A stretch of DNA of 38,653 bases, taken from the NCBI RefSeq assembly GCF_002885955.2, contig NZ_POQS01000001.1, positions 984,212 through 1,022,864 on the forward strand. Reading direction: 5' to 3'. Each line of letters begins with the position of its first letter. Within the stretch, counting starts at the first letter, position 1. Below, piece by piece: positions 14,371 through 21,568 of this stretch. The position numbers and the translations under genes are program-made. The notes under the pieces were generated by a model, which had not been told where the DNA came from, did no database searches, and saw only the letters and a program-made list of their open reading frames with translations. Source of the DNA: Achromobacter pulmonis. Its GTDB lineage: Bacteria > Pseudomonadota > Gammaproteobacteria > Burkholderiales > Burkholderiaceae_B.

Positions 14371-15566
14371 ACGCGTGGTTGGGCAAGCCCGGCGTGGTCT
14401 GCGCGCTGGGCGCGGGCATAGACGCCGTGGCCGCGGCCGCGCTGGCCGGCGACACGTCCGGCATGCGCGCGCGCACCGGCTGGGTGCGCGGACGCGCCCT
14501 GACCCTGGGCGGCTACGACGGCGAGCTGCCTGCCATTCCCGACGCCCTGCCGGCGCATCACCGCAGCCGCAACAACCAGTTGCTGCTGGCCGCGGCCCTG
14601 CAGATCGAAGCGCAATTGCGCGGCGCCGTGGCGCGTTACGGGCCGGGCCGCGTGGCCGTGGTGCTGGGCACCAGCACCTCGGGCGTGAACGACAACGCGC
14701 CCGCCTTCGGCCACCTGGCCGCGCACGGCGCCTGGCCGGCGGACTACGACTACCGCCGCCAGGCCCTGTCCTCGCCTGCGTCGTTCTTCGCCGACTGGCT
14801 GGGCGTCAGCGGACCGGCCTATACGCTGTCGACGGCCTGCACCTCGGGCGCGCGCGCCCTGCTGTCGGCCCGCCGCCTGCTCGAACTGGACCTGTGCGAC
14901 GCCGTGGTCTGCGGCGGCGCGGATACGCTGTGCCGGCTGACCATCAACGGGTTCGCCGCGCTCGGCGCCATCGACGACGGCCTGTGCCTGCCGTTCTCGG
15001 CCAACCGCCGCGGCATCAACATCGGCGAAGCCGGCGCGCTGTTCCTGATGGCGCGCGACGCGGCCGGGCCCGACGGCGTGGCCCTGCTCGGCGGAGGCGC
15101 CAGTTCCGACGCCTGGCACATGTCGGCGCCGGAGCCGACCGGGGCCGGCGCGCGCCAGGCCATGCAGGCCGCCCTGGCCTCGGCCGGCCTGGACGCGGCC
15201 AGCGTCGGCTGGGTCAACCTGCACGGCACCGGCACGCCGCACAACGACGCGATGGAAAGCCACGCCATGCACGCCGTGTTCCCGCAGGGCGTGCCGTGCT
15301 GTTCGACCAAGGCGCTGACCGGCCATGCCCTGGGCGCGGCCGGCGCGCTGGAGGCGGCGCTGGCCTGGGCCACGCTGTCGGCCTCCAATGCCGGCGCGCG
15401 CCTGATTCCCCACGTCTGGGACGGCGTGCCCGACCCGCAGCTGCCGGCGCTGGAATTCAGCACGCCGGCGCACCGCTACGCGCCGGGCCGCCCGCGCGTG
15501 GCCATGAGCAATTCGTTCGCGTTCGGCGGCAACAACGTCAGCCTGATCCTCGGAGCGCAGCCATGA
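14367..15566 (+). CDS. apeO: Beta-ketoacyl-ACP synthase, first of two (ApeO type)
   Basis: A 399-residue FabF-like ketosynthase with a full catalytic triad: Cys158 in STACTSGARA, His286 in NLHGTGTPHND and His320 in KALTGHALGAAG. The C-terminal NSFAFGGNN loop is intact. It condenses malonyl-ACP with the growing aryl polyene chain. In the characterised APE system this enzyme works as a heterodimer with the chain-length factor ApeC, encoded here at the operon start. The start at 14367 gives an ATGA overlap with the lipoprotein gene, and the stop again overlaps the next ATG at 15563. Confidence 0.92.
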   Translation: MNAWLGKPGVVCALGAGIDAVAAAALAGDTSGMRARTGWVRGRALTLGGYDGELPAIPDALPAHHRSRNNQLLLAAALQIEAQLRGAVARYGPGRVAVVLGTSTSGVNDNAPAFGHLAAHGAWPADYDYRRQALSSPASFFADWLGVSGPAYTLSTACTSGARALLSARRLLELDLCDAVVCGGADTLCRLTINGFAALGAIDDGLCLPFSANRRGINIGEAGALFLMARDAAGPDGVALLGGGASSDAWHMSAPEPTGAGARQAMQAALASAGLDAASVGWVNLHGTGTPHNDAMESHAMHAVFPQGVPCCSTKALTGHALGAAGALEAALAWATLSASNAGARLIPHVWDGVPDPQLPALEFSTPAHRYAPGRPRVAMSNSFAFGGNNVSLILGAQP

Positions 15567-16018
15567 TCCCGTGGCCCATCGCCAGCCTGCTGCCGCACGC
15601 CGGCGACATGATATTGATAGACGAGATCCGCAGCTATGATGCGGACAGCCTGTGCGCGCTGGCCGTCGTCAAGCCCGGGCCCTATAGCCTGGCGGACGGT
15701 TCGCTGCCGCCCTGGCTGGGCATGGAGCTGATGGCCCAGGCCGTGGGCGCCTGGGCCGGCTGCCGCGCGCGCGAGGCCGGCCAGCCCGTCAAGCTGGGCT
15801 TTCTGCTGGGCACGCGGCGCTACGAAAGCCATGCCGACGCCCTGCCGGCCGGCGCGCGCCTGACGGTCCAGGTGCGCCGCGGCCTGGCCGACGCCAGCGG
15901 CATCAGCGTGTTCGAATGCGAACTGCACGACGGCGCGCGCCTGCTGGCGCAGGCCAGGCTGAACGTCTACCAGCCGCAGGACCCCAACGCCTTTATCCAG
16001 GAAGAGTCACCCGAATGA
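15563..16018 (+). CDS. apeP: 3-hydroxyacyl-ACP dehydratase, hotdog fold (ApeP type)
   Basis: A 151-residue FabZ/FabA-like dehydratase. LLPHAGDMILID contains the probable catalytic histidine and GMELMAQAVGAWAG the partner acidic residue, in the two places expected for APE dehydratases. It removes water from 3-hydroxyacyl-ACP to give the conjugated enoyl chain. It complements the second dehydratase domain fused to ApeH, consistent with the paired dehydratases (ApeI and ApeP) of APE systems. The start is coupled to the preceding stop (ATGA), as is the end with the ketoreductase gene. Confidence 0.88.
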   Translation: MIPWPIASLLPHAGDMILIDEIRSYDADSLCALAVVKPGPYSLADGSLPPWLGMELMAQAVGAWAGCRAREAGQPVKLGFLLGTRRYESHADALPAGARLTVQVRRGLADASGISVFECELHDGARLLAQARLNVYQPQDPNAFIQEESPE

Positions 16019-16746
16019 GCGCAGCCCCCATCCTCGTCACCGGTTCGAGCCGCGGCATCGGCCGCGCGATCGCGCTGGCCCTGGCCGACGCCGGCCACGA
16101 TCTGGTGCTGCACTGCCGCCGGCAGCGCGGCCAGGCCGAGGCCGTGCAGGCCGAAGTCCAGGCGCGCGGCCGCCAGGCCCGCGTGCTGCAGTTCGACGTC
16201 GCCGACCGCCAGCAATGCGCAGCCGCGCTGCAGGCCGACGTCGACACCCACGGCGCCTACTACGGCGTGGTGCTCAACGCCGGCCTGACGCGCGACGGCG
16301 CCTTTCCCGCCCTGACCGGCGACGACTGGGACGAGGTGCTGCGCACCAACCTGGACGGCTTCTACAACGTGCTGGGTCCGCTGGCCATGCCCATGATCCG
16401 CCGCCGCGCGCCGGGCCGCATCGTCTGCATCGCCTCCGTCTCCGGCGTGGTGGGCAACCGCGGCCAGGTCAATTACAGCGCGTCCAAGGCCGGCCTGATC
16501 GGCGCGGCCAAGGCGCTGGCGGTGGAGCTGGCCAAGCGCCAGATCACCGTGAACTGCGTGGCGCCCGGGCTGATCGACACCGACATGCTGGACGAGCACG
16601 TGCCGGTCGACGAGATCCTCAAAGCCGTGCCGGCGCAGCGCATGGGAAGGCCCGAGGAAGTGGCCGCCGCCGTCGCCTTCCTGATGTCGCCGGGCGCGGC
16701 CTACATCACGCGCCAGGTCATCGGCGTCAACGGAGGGCTGTGCTGA
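16015..16746 (+). CDS. apeQ: 3-oxoacyl-ACP reductase, FabG-like SDR (ApeQ type)
   Basis: A 243-residue classical short-chain dehydrogenase. It has TGSSRGIGRA (NADPH binding), NAG at the active-site wall, the catalytic Ser in IASVSGVVGN and the YSASK motif (Tyr and Lys). The NADP preference is suggested by the RR following the second strand. It reduces the 3-keto group after each condensation in polyene synthesis. The start codon at 16015 overlaps the dehydratase stop by 4 nt; a longer frame from 15916 lies inside that gene. The TGA overlaps the final ketosynthase ATG as TGATG. Confidence 0.93.
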   Translation: MSAAPILVTGSSRGIGRAIALALADAGHDLVLHCRRQRGQAEAVQAEVQARGRQARVLQFDVADRQQCAAALQADVDTHGAYYGVVLNAGLTRDGAFPALTGDDWDEVLRTNLDGFYNVLGPLAMPMIRRRAPGRIVCIASVSGVVGNRGQVNYSASKAGLIGAAKALAVELAKRQITVNCVAPGLIDTDMLDEHVPVDEILKAVPAQRMGRPEEVAAAVAFLMSPGAAYITRQVIGVNGGLC

Positions 16747-17969
16747 TGAAGCGGGTGGTCGTCACCGGCATGGCCGGCATCAGCGCGCTGGGTTCGGACT
16801 GGGCCGGCGTGCGCGCGGCGATGGAAGCGCGCCGCAGCGCCATCCGCTGCATGCCGGAATGGTCGCGCTACGCGGAACTGAATACCCGGCTGGCCGGGCC
16901 CATCGAGGATTTCCGCCCGCCGGCGCACTGGACCCGCAAGCAGCTGCGCAGCATGGGCCGCGTCTCGCAGCTGGCGGTGCGCGCCGCCGAGCTGGCCCTG
17001 GCCGACGCGGCGCTGCTGGACGACCCCGCCATCAAGGACGGCCGCATGGGCGTGGCCTGCGGCTCGTCCATCGGCAGCACGGCGGAAATCCGCGCCTTCG
17101 GCAATATGCTGCTCAACGGCGTCACCGACGACCTGAACGCCAATTCCTACGTGCGCATGATGCCGCACACCACGGCGGCCAACGTCGGCATCTTTTTCGA
17201 ACTCAAGGGCCGCATCATCCCCACGTCCAGCGCCTGCACCTCGGGCAGCCAGGGCATCGGCTACGCCTACGAGGCCGTGCGCTACGGACGCCAGGAACTG
17301 ATGCTGGCCGGCGGCGCCGAAGAGCTCTGCGCCAGCGAGGCGCTGGTGTTCGACGCGCTCTACGCCACCAGCCAGAAGAACGATACGCCCGGCCTCACCC
17401 CTCGCCCCTACGACCGCGACCGCGACGGCCTGGTGATCGGCGAAGGCGCCGGCATGCTGGTGCTGGAATCGCTGGACCACGCGCTGGCGCGCGGCGCGCG
17501 CATCCATGCGGAAATCGTGGGTTTCGGCAGCAACTCGGACGGCGCCCACATCACCCGCCCGGAGGCCCGCACCATGCGCGTGGCCATGGAAATGGCGCTG
17601 GCCGACGCCGGCCTGGCGCCGCAGGCCATCGGCTACGTCAACGGCCACGGCACCGCCACCGAGCAGGGCGACATCGCCGAAACCCAGGCCACCCACAGCC
17701 TGTTCGGCAGCCGCATGCCGATCAGCTCGCAGAAGAGCTACCTGGGCCATACCCTGGGCGCCTGCGGCGTGCTGGAATCCTGGTTCAGCATCGAAATGCT
17801 CAACCGCGACTGGTACGCGCCCACGCTGAACCTGGACCACGTCGATCCGCGCTGCGGCGAGCTGGACTATCTGACCGAGGGCCGCCGCATGAGCAACGAA
17901 TATGTCATGAACAACAACTTCGCCTTCGGCGGCATCAATACCTCGCTGATCTTCCGCCGCTGGCGCTGA
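16746..17969 (+). CDS. apeR: Beta-ketoacyl-ACP synthase, second (ApeR type)
   Basis: A 407-residue FabF-like enzyme with Cys164 in SSACTSGSQG, His301 in NGHGTATEQGD and His335 in SYLGHTLGACG, so fully catalytic. It begins MKRVVVTGMAGISALG, a typical FabF start. In studied APE clusters ApeR is a second ketosynthase, proposed to start the chain or work independently of the ApeO/ApeC pair. It is the last gene of the operon: a GC-rich hairpin follows the stop at 17969, and the next gene (YqeY) is unrelated to the pathway. Confidence 0.92.
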   Translation: MKRVVVTGMAGISALGSDWAGVRAAMEARRSAIRCMPEWSRYAELNTRLAGPIEDFRPPAHWTRKQLRSMGRVSQLAVRAAELALADAALLDDPAIKDGRMGVACGSSIGSTAEIRAFGNMLLNGVTDDLNANSYVRMMPHTTAANVGIFFELKGRIIPTSSACTSGSQGIGYAYEAVRYGRQELMLAGGAEELCASEALVFDALYATSQKNDTPGLTPRPYDRDRDGLVIGEGAGMLVLESLDHALARGARIHAEIVGFGSNSDGAHITRPEARTMRVAMEMALADAGLAPQAIGYVNGHGTATEQGDIAETQATHSLFGSRMPISSQKSYLGHTLGACGVLESWFSIEMLNRDWYAPTLNLDHVDPRCGELDYLTEGRRMSNEYVMNNNFAFGGINTSLIFRRWR

Positions 17970-17971
17970 AA

Positions 17972-17992
17972 CGGCCGCCGCGGCGGCGGCCG
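17972..17992. terminator. GC-rich hairpin after the polyene operon
   Basis: CGGCCGCCG (17972-17980) pairs with CGGCGGCCG (17984-17992) around a 3-nt loop, two bases after the apeR stop. No T-run follows, so intrinsic termination would be imperfect; it may instead stabilise the 3' end of the mRNA. Confidence 0.4.
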
Positions 17993-18038
17993 GGAGATTA
18001 AACTAGCCGTTTGCCGCAACACCTCAAAAGGTTCCCCC

Positions 18039-18500
18039 ATGAGCACTGCTACGCTCAAGACCCGCCTCTCCGACTCCGTCAAGGAAGCCATGCGCGCCAA
18101 GGCCACCGAACGCCTGGCCACGCTGCGCTTCCTGCTGGCCGCCGTCAAGCAGAAAGAAGTGGACGAGCGCCGCGACCTGAGCGACGCCGAAATCACCGCC
18201 ATCATCGAAAAACAGGTCAAGCAGCGCCGCGAATCCATCGCCGCCTTCGAGCAGGCCGGCCGCACCGAGACCGCCGAGCAGGAAAAGGCCGAACTGGCCG
18301 TGCTGCAGGAATTCCTGCCGCAGGCCGCCACGCCCGAGGAAGTCGCCGCCGCCATCGATGCGGCGCTGGCCGAAGTGGCCGCGCAGGGCGTGACGGGCGC
18401 GCCCGCGATGGGCAAGGTCATGGCGCTGCTGAAGCAGTCGCTGGCCGGCCGCGCCGACATGAGCGCGCTGTCGCAGCAGGTGAAGGCCCGCCTGGGCTGA
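18039..18500 (+). CDS. yqeY: YqeY/GatB-tail domain protein
   Basis: A 153-residue, all-helical, highly charged protein typical of the YqeY family, which resembles the C-terminal tRNA-binding tail of GatB. Conserved blocks include RLATLRFLLAAVKQKEVDER near the N-terminus, followed by EKAELAVLQEFLP in the middle. The biochemical function is not established; a tRNA-related role is assumed from the GatB similarity. The ATG at 18039 has AAGG 8-11 nt upstream. It is separated from the polyene operon by a hairpin and ends convergent with dinB at another hairpin. Confidence 0.9.
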   Translation: MSTATLKTRLSDSVKEAMRAKATERLATLRFLLAAVKQKEVDERRDLSDAEITAIIEKQVKQRRESIAAFEQAGRTETAEQEKAELAVLQEFLPQAATPEEVAAAIDAALAEVAAQGVTGAPAMGKVMALLKQSLAGRADMSALSQQVKARLG

Positions 18501-18507
18501 TCCCGCG

Positions 18508-18528
18508 CGGCCCGCCGGCGGCGGGCCG
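18508..18528. terminator. Hairpin between convergent yqeY and dinB
   Basis: CGGCCCGCC (18508-18516) and GGCGGGCCG (18520-18528) form a perfect 9-bp stem with a 3-nt loop between two converging genes. A T-run is absent on either side. Its position supports a bidirectional terminator role. Confidence 0.5.
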
Positions 18529-18540
18529 CCGTGCACCGAA

Positions 18541-19644
18541 TCAGAACACCCCGCCGAACAGATCCGGCTGGCGCGCCTGCTCGCCCGGTTCGGCGAAATT
18601 GCTCATTCCCACCCCCGCCAGCCGGTACAGCGTGTGCGGCGGCAGTTCCACTCTTTCGCACAGCAGCCGCGCCACCGCGGCCAGTTCGGCCGCGGACCCC
18701 GGCGGATAGGCGCTGGTCTGGCTGCGCGTCAGGATGCGGAAGCGGTCGGTCTTGAGCTTGAGCACCACGGTGCGCCCCAGCGCGCCCTTTTTCAGCGCCT
18801 GGTCCCACACCTTCTGCGCCATGCGCTCGATAGCCTCGCCCAGCGCCTCCAGGCGCACGTCCTGCGAGAACGTGGTCTCGGCCGAGACCTGCTGCAGCGG
18901 CGCGTCGGTCTGCACCGCGCGCTCGTCGATGCCGCGCGCCAGTTCGTACAGGCGCCGTCCGTAGCGGCCGAAGTAATGCTCCAGCTCCTGCGCGCCGTGG
19001 GTGGCCAGGTCGCCCACGGTATGGATGCCCAGCTGCTCCAGGCGGGCCTGGGTCACCTTGCCCACGCCCGGCACCTTGCGCACCGGCAGCGGCTCCAGGA
19101 AGGCCAGCACCTTGGCCGGCGGCACCACGAACAGGCCGTCCGGCTTGTTCCAGTCGGAGGCGATCTTGGCCAGGAATTTGTTGGGGGCCACGCCGGCCGA
19201 GGCGGTCAGGCCGGTTTCCTCGCGGATCTGCCGGCGGATGACCTGGGCTACCTCGGTGGCCGAAGGCAGGCCGCACTTGTTGACGGTCACGTCGAGGTAG
19301 GCCTCGTCCAGCGACAGCGGTTCGATCAGATCGGTATGGCGCGCGAAGATCTGGCGCACCTGGCGCGACACTTCGCGGTAGCGGTTGAAGTCCGGCGGCA
19401 CGTAGACCGCGTGCGGACAGAGGCGCTCGGCGCGCGCCGCCGACATGGCCGAATGGATGCCGTAGCGGCGCGCCTCGTACGAGGCGGCGCAGACCACCGA
19501 GCGCGGCCCGGTCCAGGCCACCACCACCGGCCGGCCGCGCAACTCCGGATTGTCGCGCTGCTCCACCGACGCATAGAACGCGTCCATGTCCACATGCACG
19601 ATCTTGCGCCCCTCAGACACCCTGATATCCCGTGGCAAAAGCAT
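18541..19644 (-). CDS. dinB: DNA polymerase IV (Y-family translesion polymerase)
   Basis: A 367-residue Y-family polymerase. Catalytic acids are in [14 protein letters not shown] (Asp19) and SLDEAYLDV (Asp113, Glu114), matching E. coli Asp8, Asp103 and Glu104. Helix-hairpin-helix residues ([17 protein letters not shown]) and a little-finger domain follow. The C-terminal QPDLF is a beta-clamp binding motif. The enzyme copies past DNA lesions with low fidelity. The chosen ATG adds about 12 residues before the usual DinB N-terminus; a GTG eight codons downstream is an alternative. I saw no SOS box (CTGT-N8-ACAG) in the intergenic region, so LexA control is not evident. Confidence 0.94.
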   Translation of the reverse strand: MLLPRDIRVSEGRKIVHVDMDAFYASVEQRDNPELRGRPVVVAWTGPRSVVCAASYEARRYGIHSAMSAARAERLCPHAVYVPPDFNRYREVSRQVRQIFARHTDLIEPLSLDEAYLDVTVNKCGLPSATEVAQVIRRQIREETGLTASAGVAPNKFLAKIASDWNKPDGLFVVPPAKVLAFLEPLPVRKVPGVGKVTQARLEQLGIHTVGDLATHGAQELEHYFGRYGRRLYELARGIDERAVQTDAPLQQVSAETTFSQDVRLEALGEAIERMAQKVWDQALKKGALGRTVVLKLKTDRFRILTRSQTSAYPPGSAAELAAVARLLCERVELPPHTLYRLAGVGMSNFAEPGEQARQPDLFGGVF

Positions 19645-19690
19645 ATATTATGACCGGCGACCCGCTATCCAATCCCGCCATCACCGTTCC

Positions 19691-20113
19691 ATGACCGCAC
19701 CCGCAACCGCGCAAACCGATTACTTCGGCCTCACCATTCCCTTCATGCATTTCGTCGGCCTGGTGCCCGAGCACATCGAGCCGGGCTATGCCCGCACCTC
19801 GCTGCCCTGGCGCGCCGACCTCACCAACAGCCGCGGCGACATACACGGCGGCACGCTGATGAGCGTGCTCGACTTCACCTTGAGCGCCGCCGCGCGCGGC
19901 TCGGCCGACGGCGAAGAAGGCATGGCCACCATCGACATGAACACCTCGTTCCTGTCGCCCGGCACGGGCGACCTGAAGATCGAGGCGCGCTGCCTGCGCC
20001 GCGGCGCCTCCATCGCCTTCTGCGAAGGCGACGTGCGCCGCGCCGACGGCGAACTGGTGGCGCGCGCCACCGCCACGTTCCGCATCATCCGCCGCCGCCC
20101 GGGCGGCGACTGA
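19691..20113 (+). CDS. PaaI-family hotdog thioesterase
   Basis: A 140-residue single hotdog domain with the [21 protein letters not shown] block, which carries the HGG turn and catalytic acidic residue of the PaaI/YdiI thioesterase group. Such enzymes hydrolyse aryl- or acyl-CoA thioesters in the cytoplasm; the substrate here is unknown. The ATG at 19691 was chosen because upstream codons lie in the shadow of dinB. It is transcribed divergently from dinB and converges with a lipoprotein gene only 9 bp away, sharing an inverted repeat over both stops. Confidence 0.85.
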   Translation: MTAPATAQTDYFGLTIPFMHFVGLVPEHIEPGYARTSLPWRADLTNSRGDIHGGTLMSVLDFTLSAAARGSADGEEGMATIDMNTSFLSPGTGDLKIEARCLRRGASIAFCEGDVRRADGELVARATATFRIIRRRPGGD

Positions 20114-20128
20114 CCGGCCGGCTCAGTC
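20108..20128. terminator. Inverted repeat spanning two convergent stop codons
   Basis: GACTGA (20108-20113) and TCAGTC (20123-20128) are perfect inverted arms around a GC-rich centre (CCGGCCGGC). The arms contain the stop codons of the thioesterase gene and of the opposite lipoprotein gene. A compact bidirectional terminator is the simplest reading, though no T-runs are present. Confidence 0.4.
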
Positions 20129-20581
20129 CCTGGGCAGGTCGCGCTTGGGCTGGACCTGCGGGCGCGGGTCCAGCGGCATATAGCTGCTGCACGACACCAG
20201 GCCGTAATAGACGGCGTCCTGCATGGCGCGCATCGCCGCCGCGTCCCAGGTGCCCTGGCCCCACATCGCGACGCGCACGTCGGTGCTCTTGGGGCCGGCC
20301 GCCTTCAGGTCGACCCGCGACATCACGTTGTCGCTGTAGGGCGCCAGCACGCGCACCACGCCGGACTGCGCCGGCTCGTCGATGTCGGCCACCACGCGGT
20401 AGGCGTTGTCGGTGCTGCGCAGGCAATCGCGCGATTGGCGGATCGCCGCCGCATAGGCGTCCTTGAATGCCACCGGCGCCTTGAATTCGCTGTGCGGCGA
20501 CGAACCGTCCTGCGAGATGCCCATCGAGCATCCCGCCAGGCCCAGGGCCAGTGCCGCAGCCGCGGCCAGATTCCTATACAT
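20123..20581 (-). CDS. Small lipoprotein of unknown function
   Basis: A 152-residue protein with a lipoprotein signal: MYRNLAAAAALALGLAGC, lipobox LAGC with the cysteine at residue 18. The mature part has two further cysteine positions (SRDCLRS, LVSCSSY) that could form a disulfide, and a mixed alpha/beta pattern. I do not recognise a functional family; it resembles short conserved lipoproteins of Bordetella and relatives. The start is the ATG at 20579-20581; a longer frame reaching 20902 would bury the signal peptide and overlap the IclR gene. It may be a stand-alone unit, since the upstream IclR gene stops at 20644. Confidence 0.8.
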   Translation of the reverse strand: MYRNLAAAAALALGLAGCSMGISQDGSSPHSEFKAPVAFKDAYAAAIRQSRDCLRSTDNAYRVVADIDEPAQSGVVRVLAPYSDNVMSRVDLKAAGPKSTDVRVAMWGQGTWDAAAMRAMQDAVYYGLVSCSSYMPLDPRPQVQPKRDLPRD

Positions 20582-20643
20582 GTGTATCTCCAGATCAGTG
20601 CCCGCGATTATCCCGCATATCGGCCCGGCGCGGCCGCGGGGCG

Positions 20644-21459
20644 TCACAGGATGCCGATGCGGTATTCGAGGTTCTTGACCAGGGTGCGCAGGCGCGGGCC
20701 CAGCGTTTCGTACACGTACTGCCGGTCCAGGCCGTCGGCCGGGATGGTCACGTTGAAGGCCAGCGGCAGGTCGTTGGAGCGAAAGCGCATCGGCGTGGCG
20801 ATGCCGCAGAGCTCGGCGCGCCAGTCCTTGGTGACCACGCAGAAGCCGTGCTCCTCGATTTCCTCGTAGGCCGCCGGCAGGGCCGGACCGAACCGCTCCC
20901 ACTCATCGGGGAATTCCTCGGCCAGCCGGCCGCAGATCAGCTCGCGCTCGGCCGCGGTCTGGGCATACAGCAGCGCGCGTCCGGTCGCGGTGCGCAGCAG
21001 CGGGCGGGCCGAGCCGATGTCCGGCCGCGAGGCGTTGGAAGCGCCGTCCTGCACCGTTTCCACGTACACCGCCTGCAGGCGGTCGCGGATCGCCATCGAC
21101 ACCGGGCCGCGCGCGTAGCGCGCCAGTTCCACCATGTCGTGCGCGGCCAGCTGGCGCAGGGTCAGGTGCACCAGCAGCGGATAGCCCAGCGTCAGCACCG
21201 CTGGCCCCAGTGAGTACTTGCCGGTGCGCTCGTCGCGCCGCAGATAGCCCAACCCCACCAGCGTGAACGTCAGCCGCGATACGGTCGGGCGCGTCAGCCC
21301 CAGCATCTCGGAAATCTCCTTGTTGCCCAGCAGCGGCTCGGCCGCCGAAAAGCACTTCAGCACGTCCAGCCCGTTCGACAGCGTGGAGGCGAAACGCGGG
21401 TGCGCCTCGAGCGAGGCACGGGATTCGAGTTCGTAGTGAAGCGGCGTTTTCGAGTGCAT
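20644..21459 (-). CDS. IclR-family transcriptional regulator
   Basis: A 271-residue IclR regulator. The winged helix occupies about residues 25-90 (SNGLDVLKCFSAAEPLLGNKE, then TRPTVSRLTFTLVGLGYL as recognition helix). The effector domain follows, with SARPLLRTATGRALLYA and a C-terminal block. IclR proteins sense small carboxylates or aromatic metabolites and control neighbouring catabolic genes. It diverges from the metallophosphoesterase/Bug pair with 109 bp between, where a direct repeat (21491-21531) is a candidate binding site. The start ATG at 21457-21459 is taken as the longest good frame; the N-terminal 20 residues are poorly conserved in the family. Confidence 0.9.
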   Translation of the reverse strand: MHSKTPLHYELESRASLEAHPRFASTLSNGLDVLKCFSAAEPLLGNKEISEMLGLTRPTVSRLTFTLVGLGYLRRDERTGKYSLGPAVLTLGYPLLVHLTLRQLAAHDMVELARYARGPVSMAIRDRLQAVYVETVQDGASNASRPDIGSARPLLRTATGRALLYAQTAAERELICGRLAEEFPDEWERFGPALPAAYEEIEEHGFCVVTKDWRAELCGIATPMRFRSNDLPLAFNVTIPADGLDRQYVYETLGPRLRTLVKNLEYRIGIL

Positions 21460-21490
21460 AGGGGCCTAGGGTTGCGGAGCATTGACAGTA

Positions 21491-21531
21491 TATCGCCGGC
21501 CGAAATACAAACTATCCGACCGATAAATACA
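21491..21531. promoter_or_regulatory. Direct repeat in IclR-metallophosphoesterase intergenic region
   Basis: Two 19-bp copies read TATC-N8-AAATACA at 21491-21509 and 21513-21531. The centres are 22 bp apart, two helical turns, as for cooperative binding on one DNA face. It lies midway between divergent start codons, where the adjacent IclR protein would be expected to act. The unconserved N8 differs between copies. Confidence 0.4.
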
Positions 21532-21568
21532 TTTGAATTCCATTTATTGAAATTGGAGTATAACCGCC

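Noticed and set aside
19600..19690. SOS (LexA) box expected near dinB
   Set aside because: I searched for CTGT-N8-ACAG-like palindromes and found none between dinB and the thioesterase gene.
20123..20902. Long version of the small lipoprotein gene (259 residues)
   Set aside because: The extra 107 residues overlap the IclR gene and put the lipoprotein signal in the middle of the protein.
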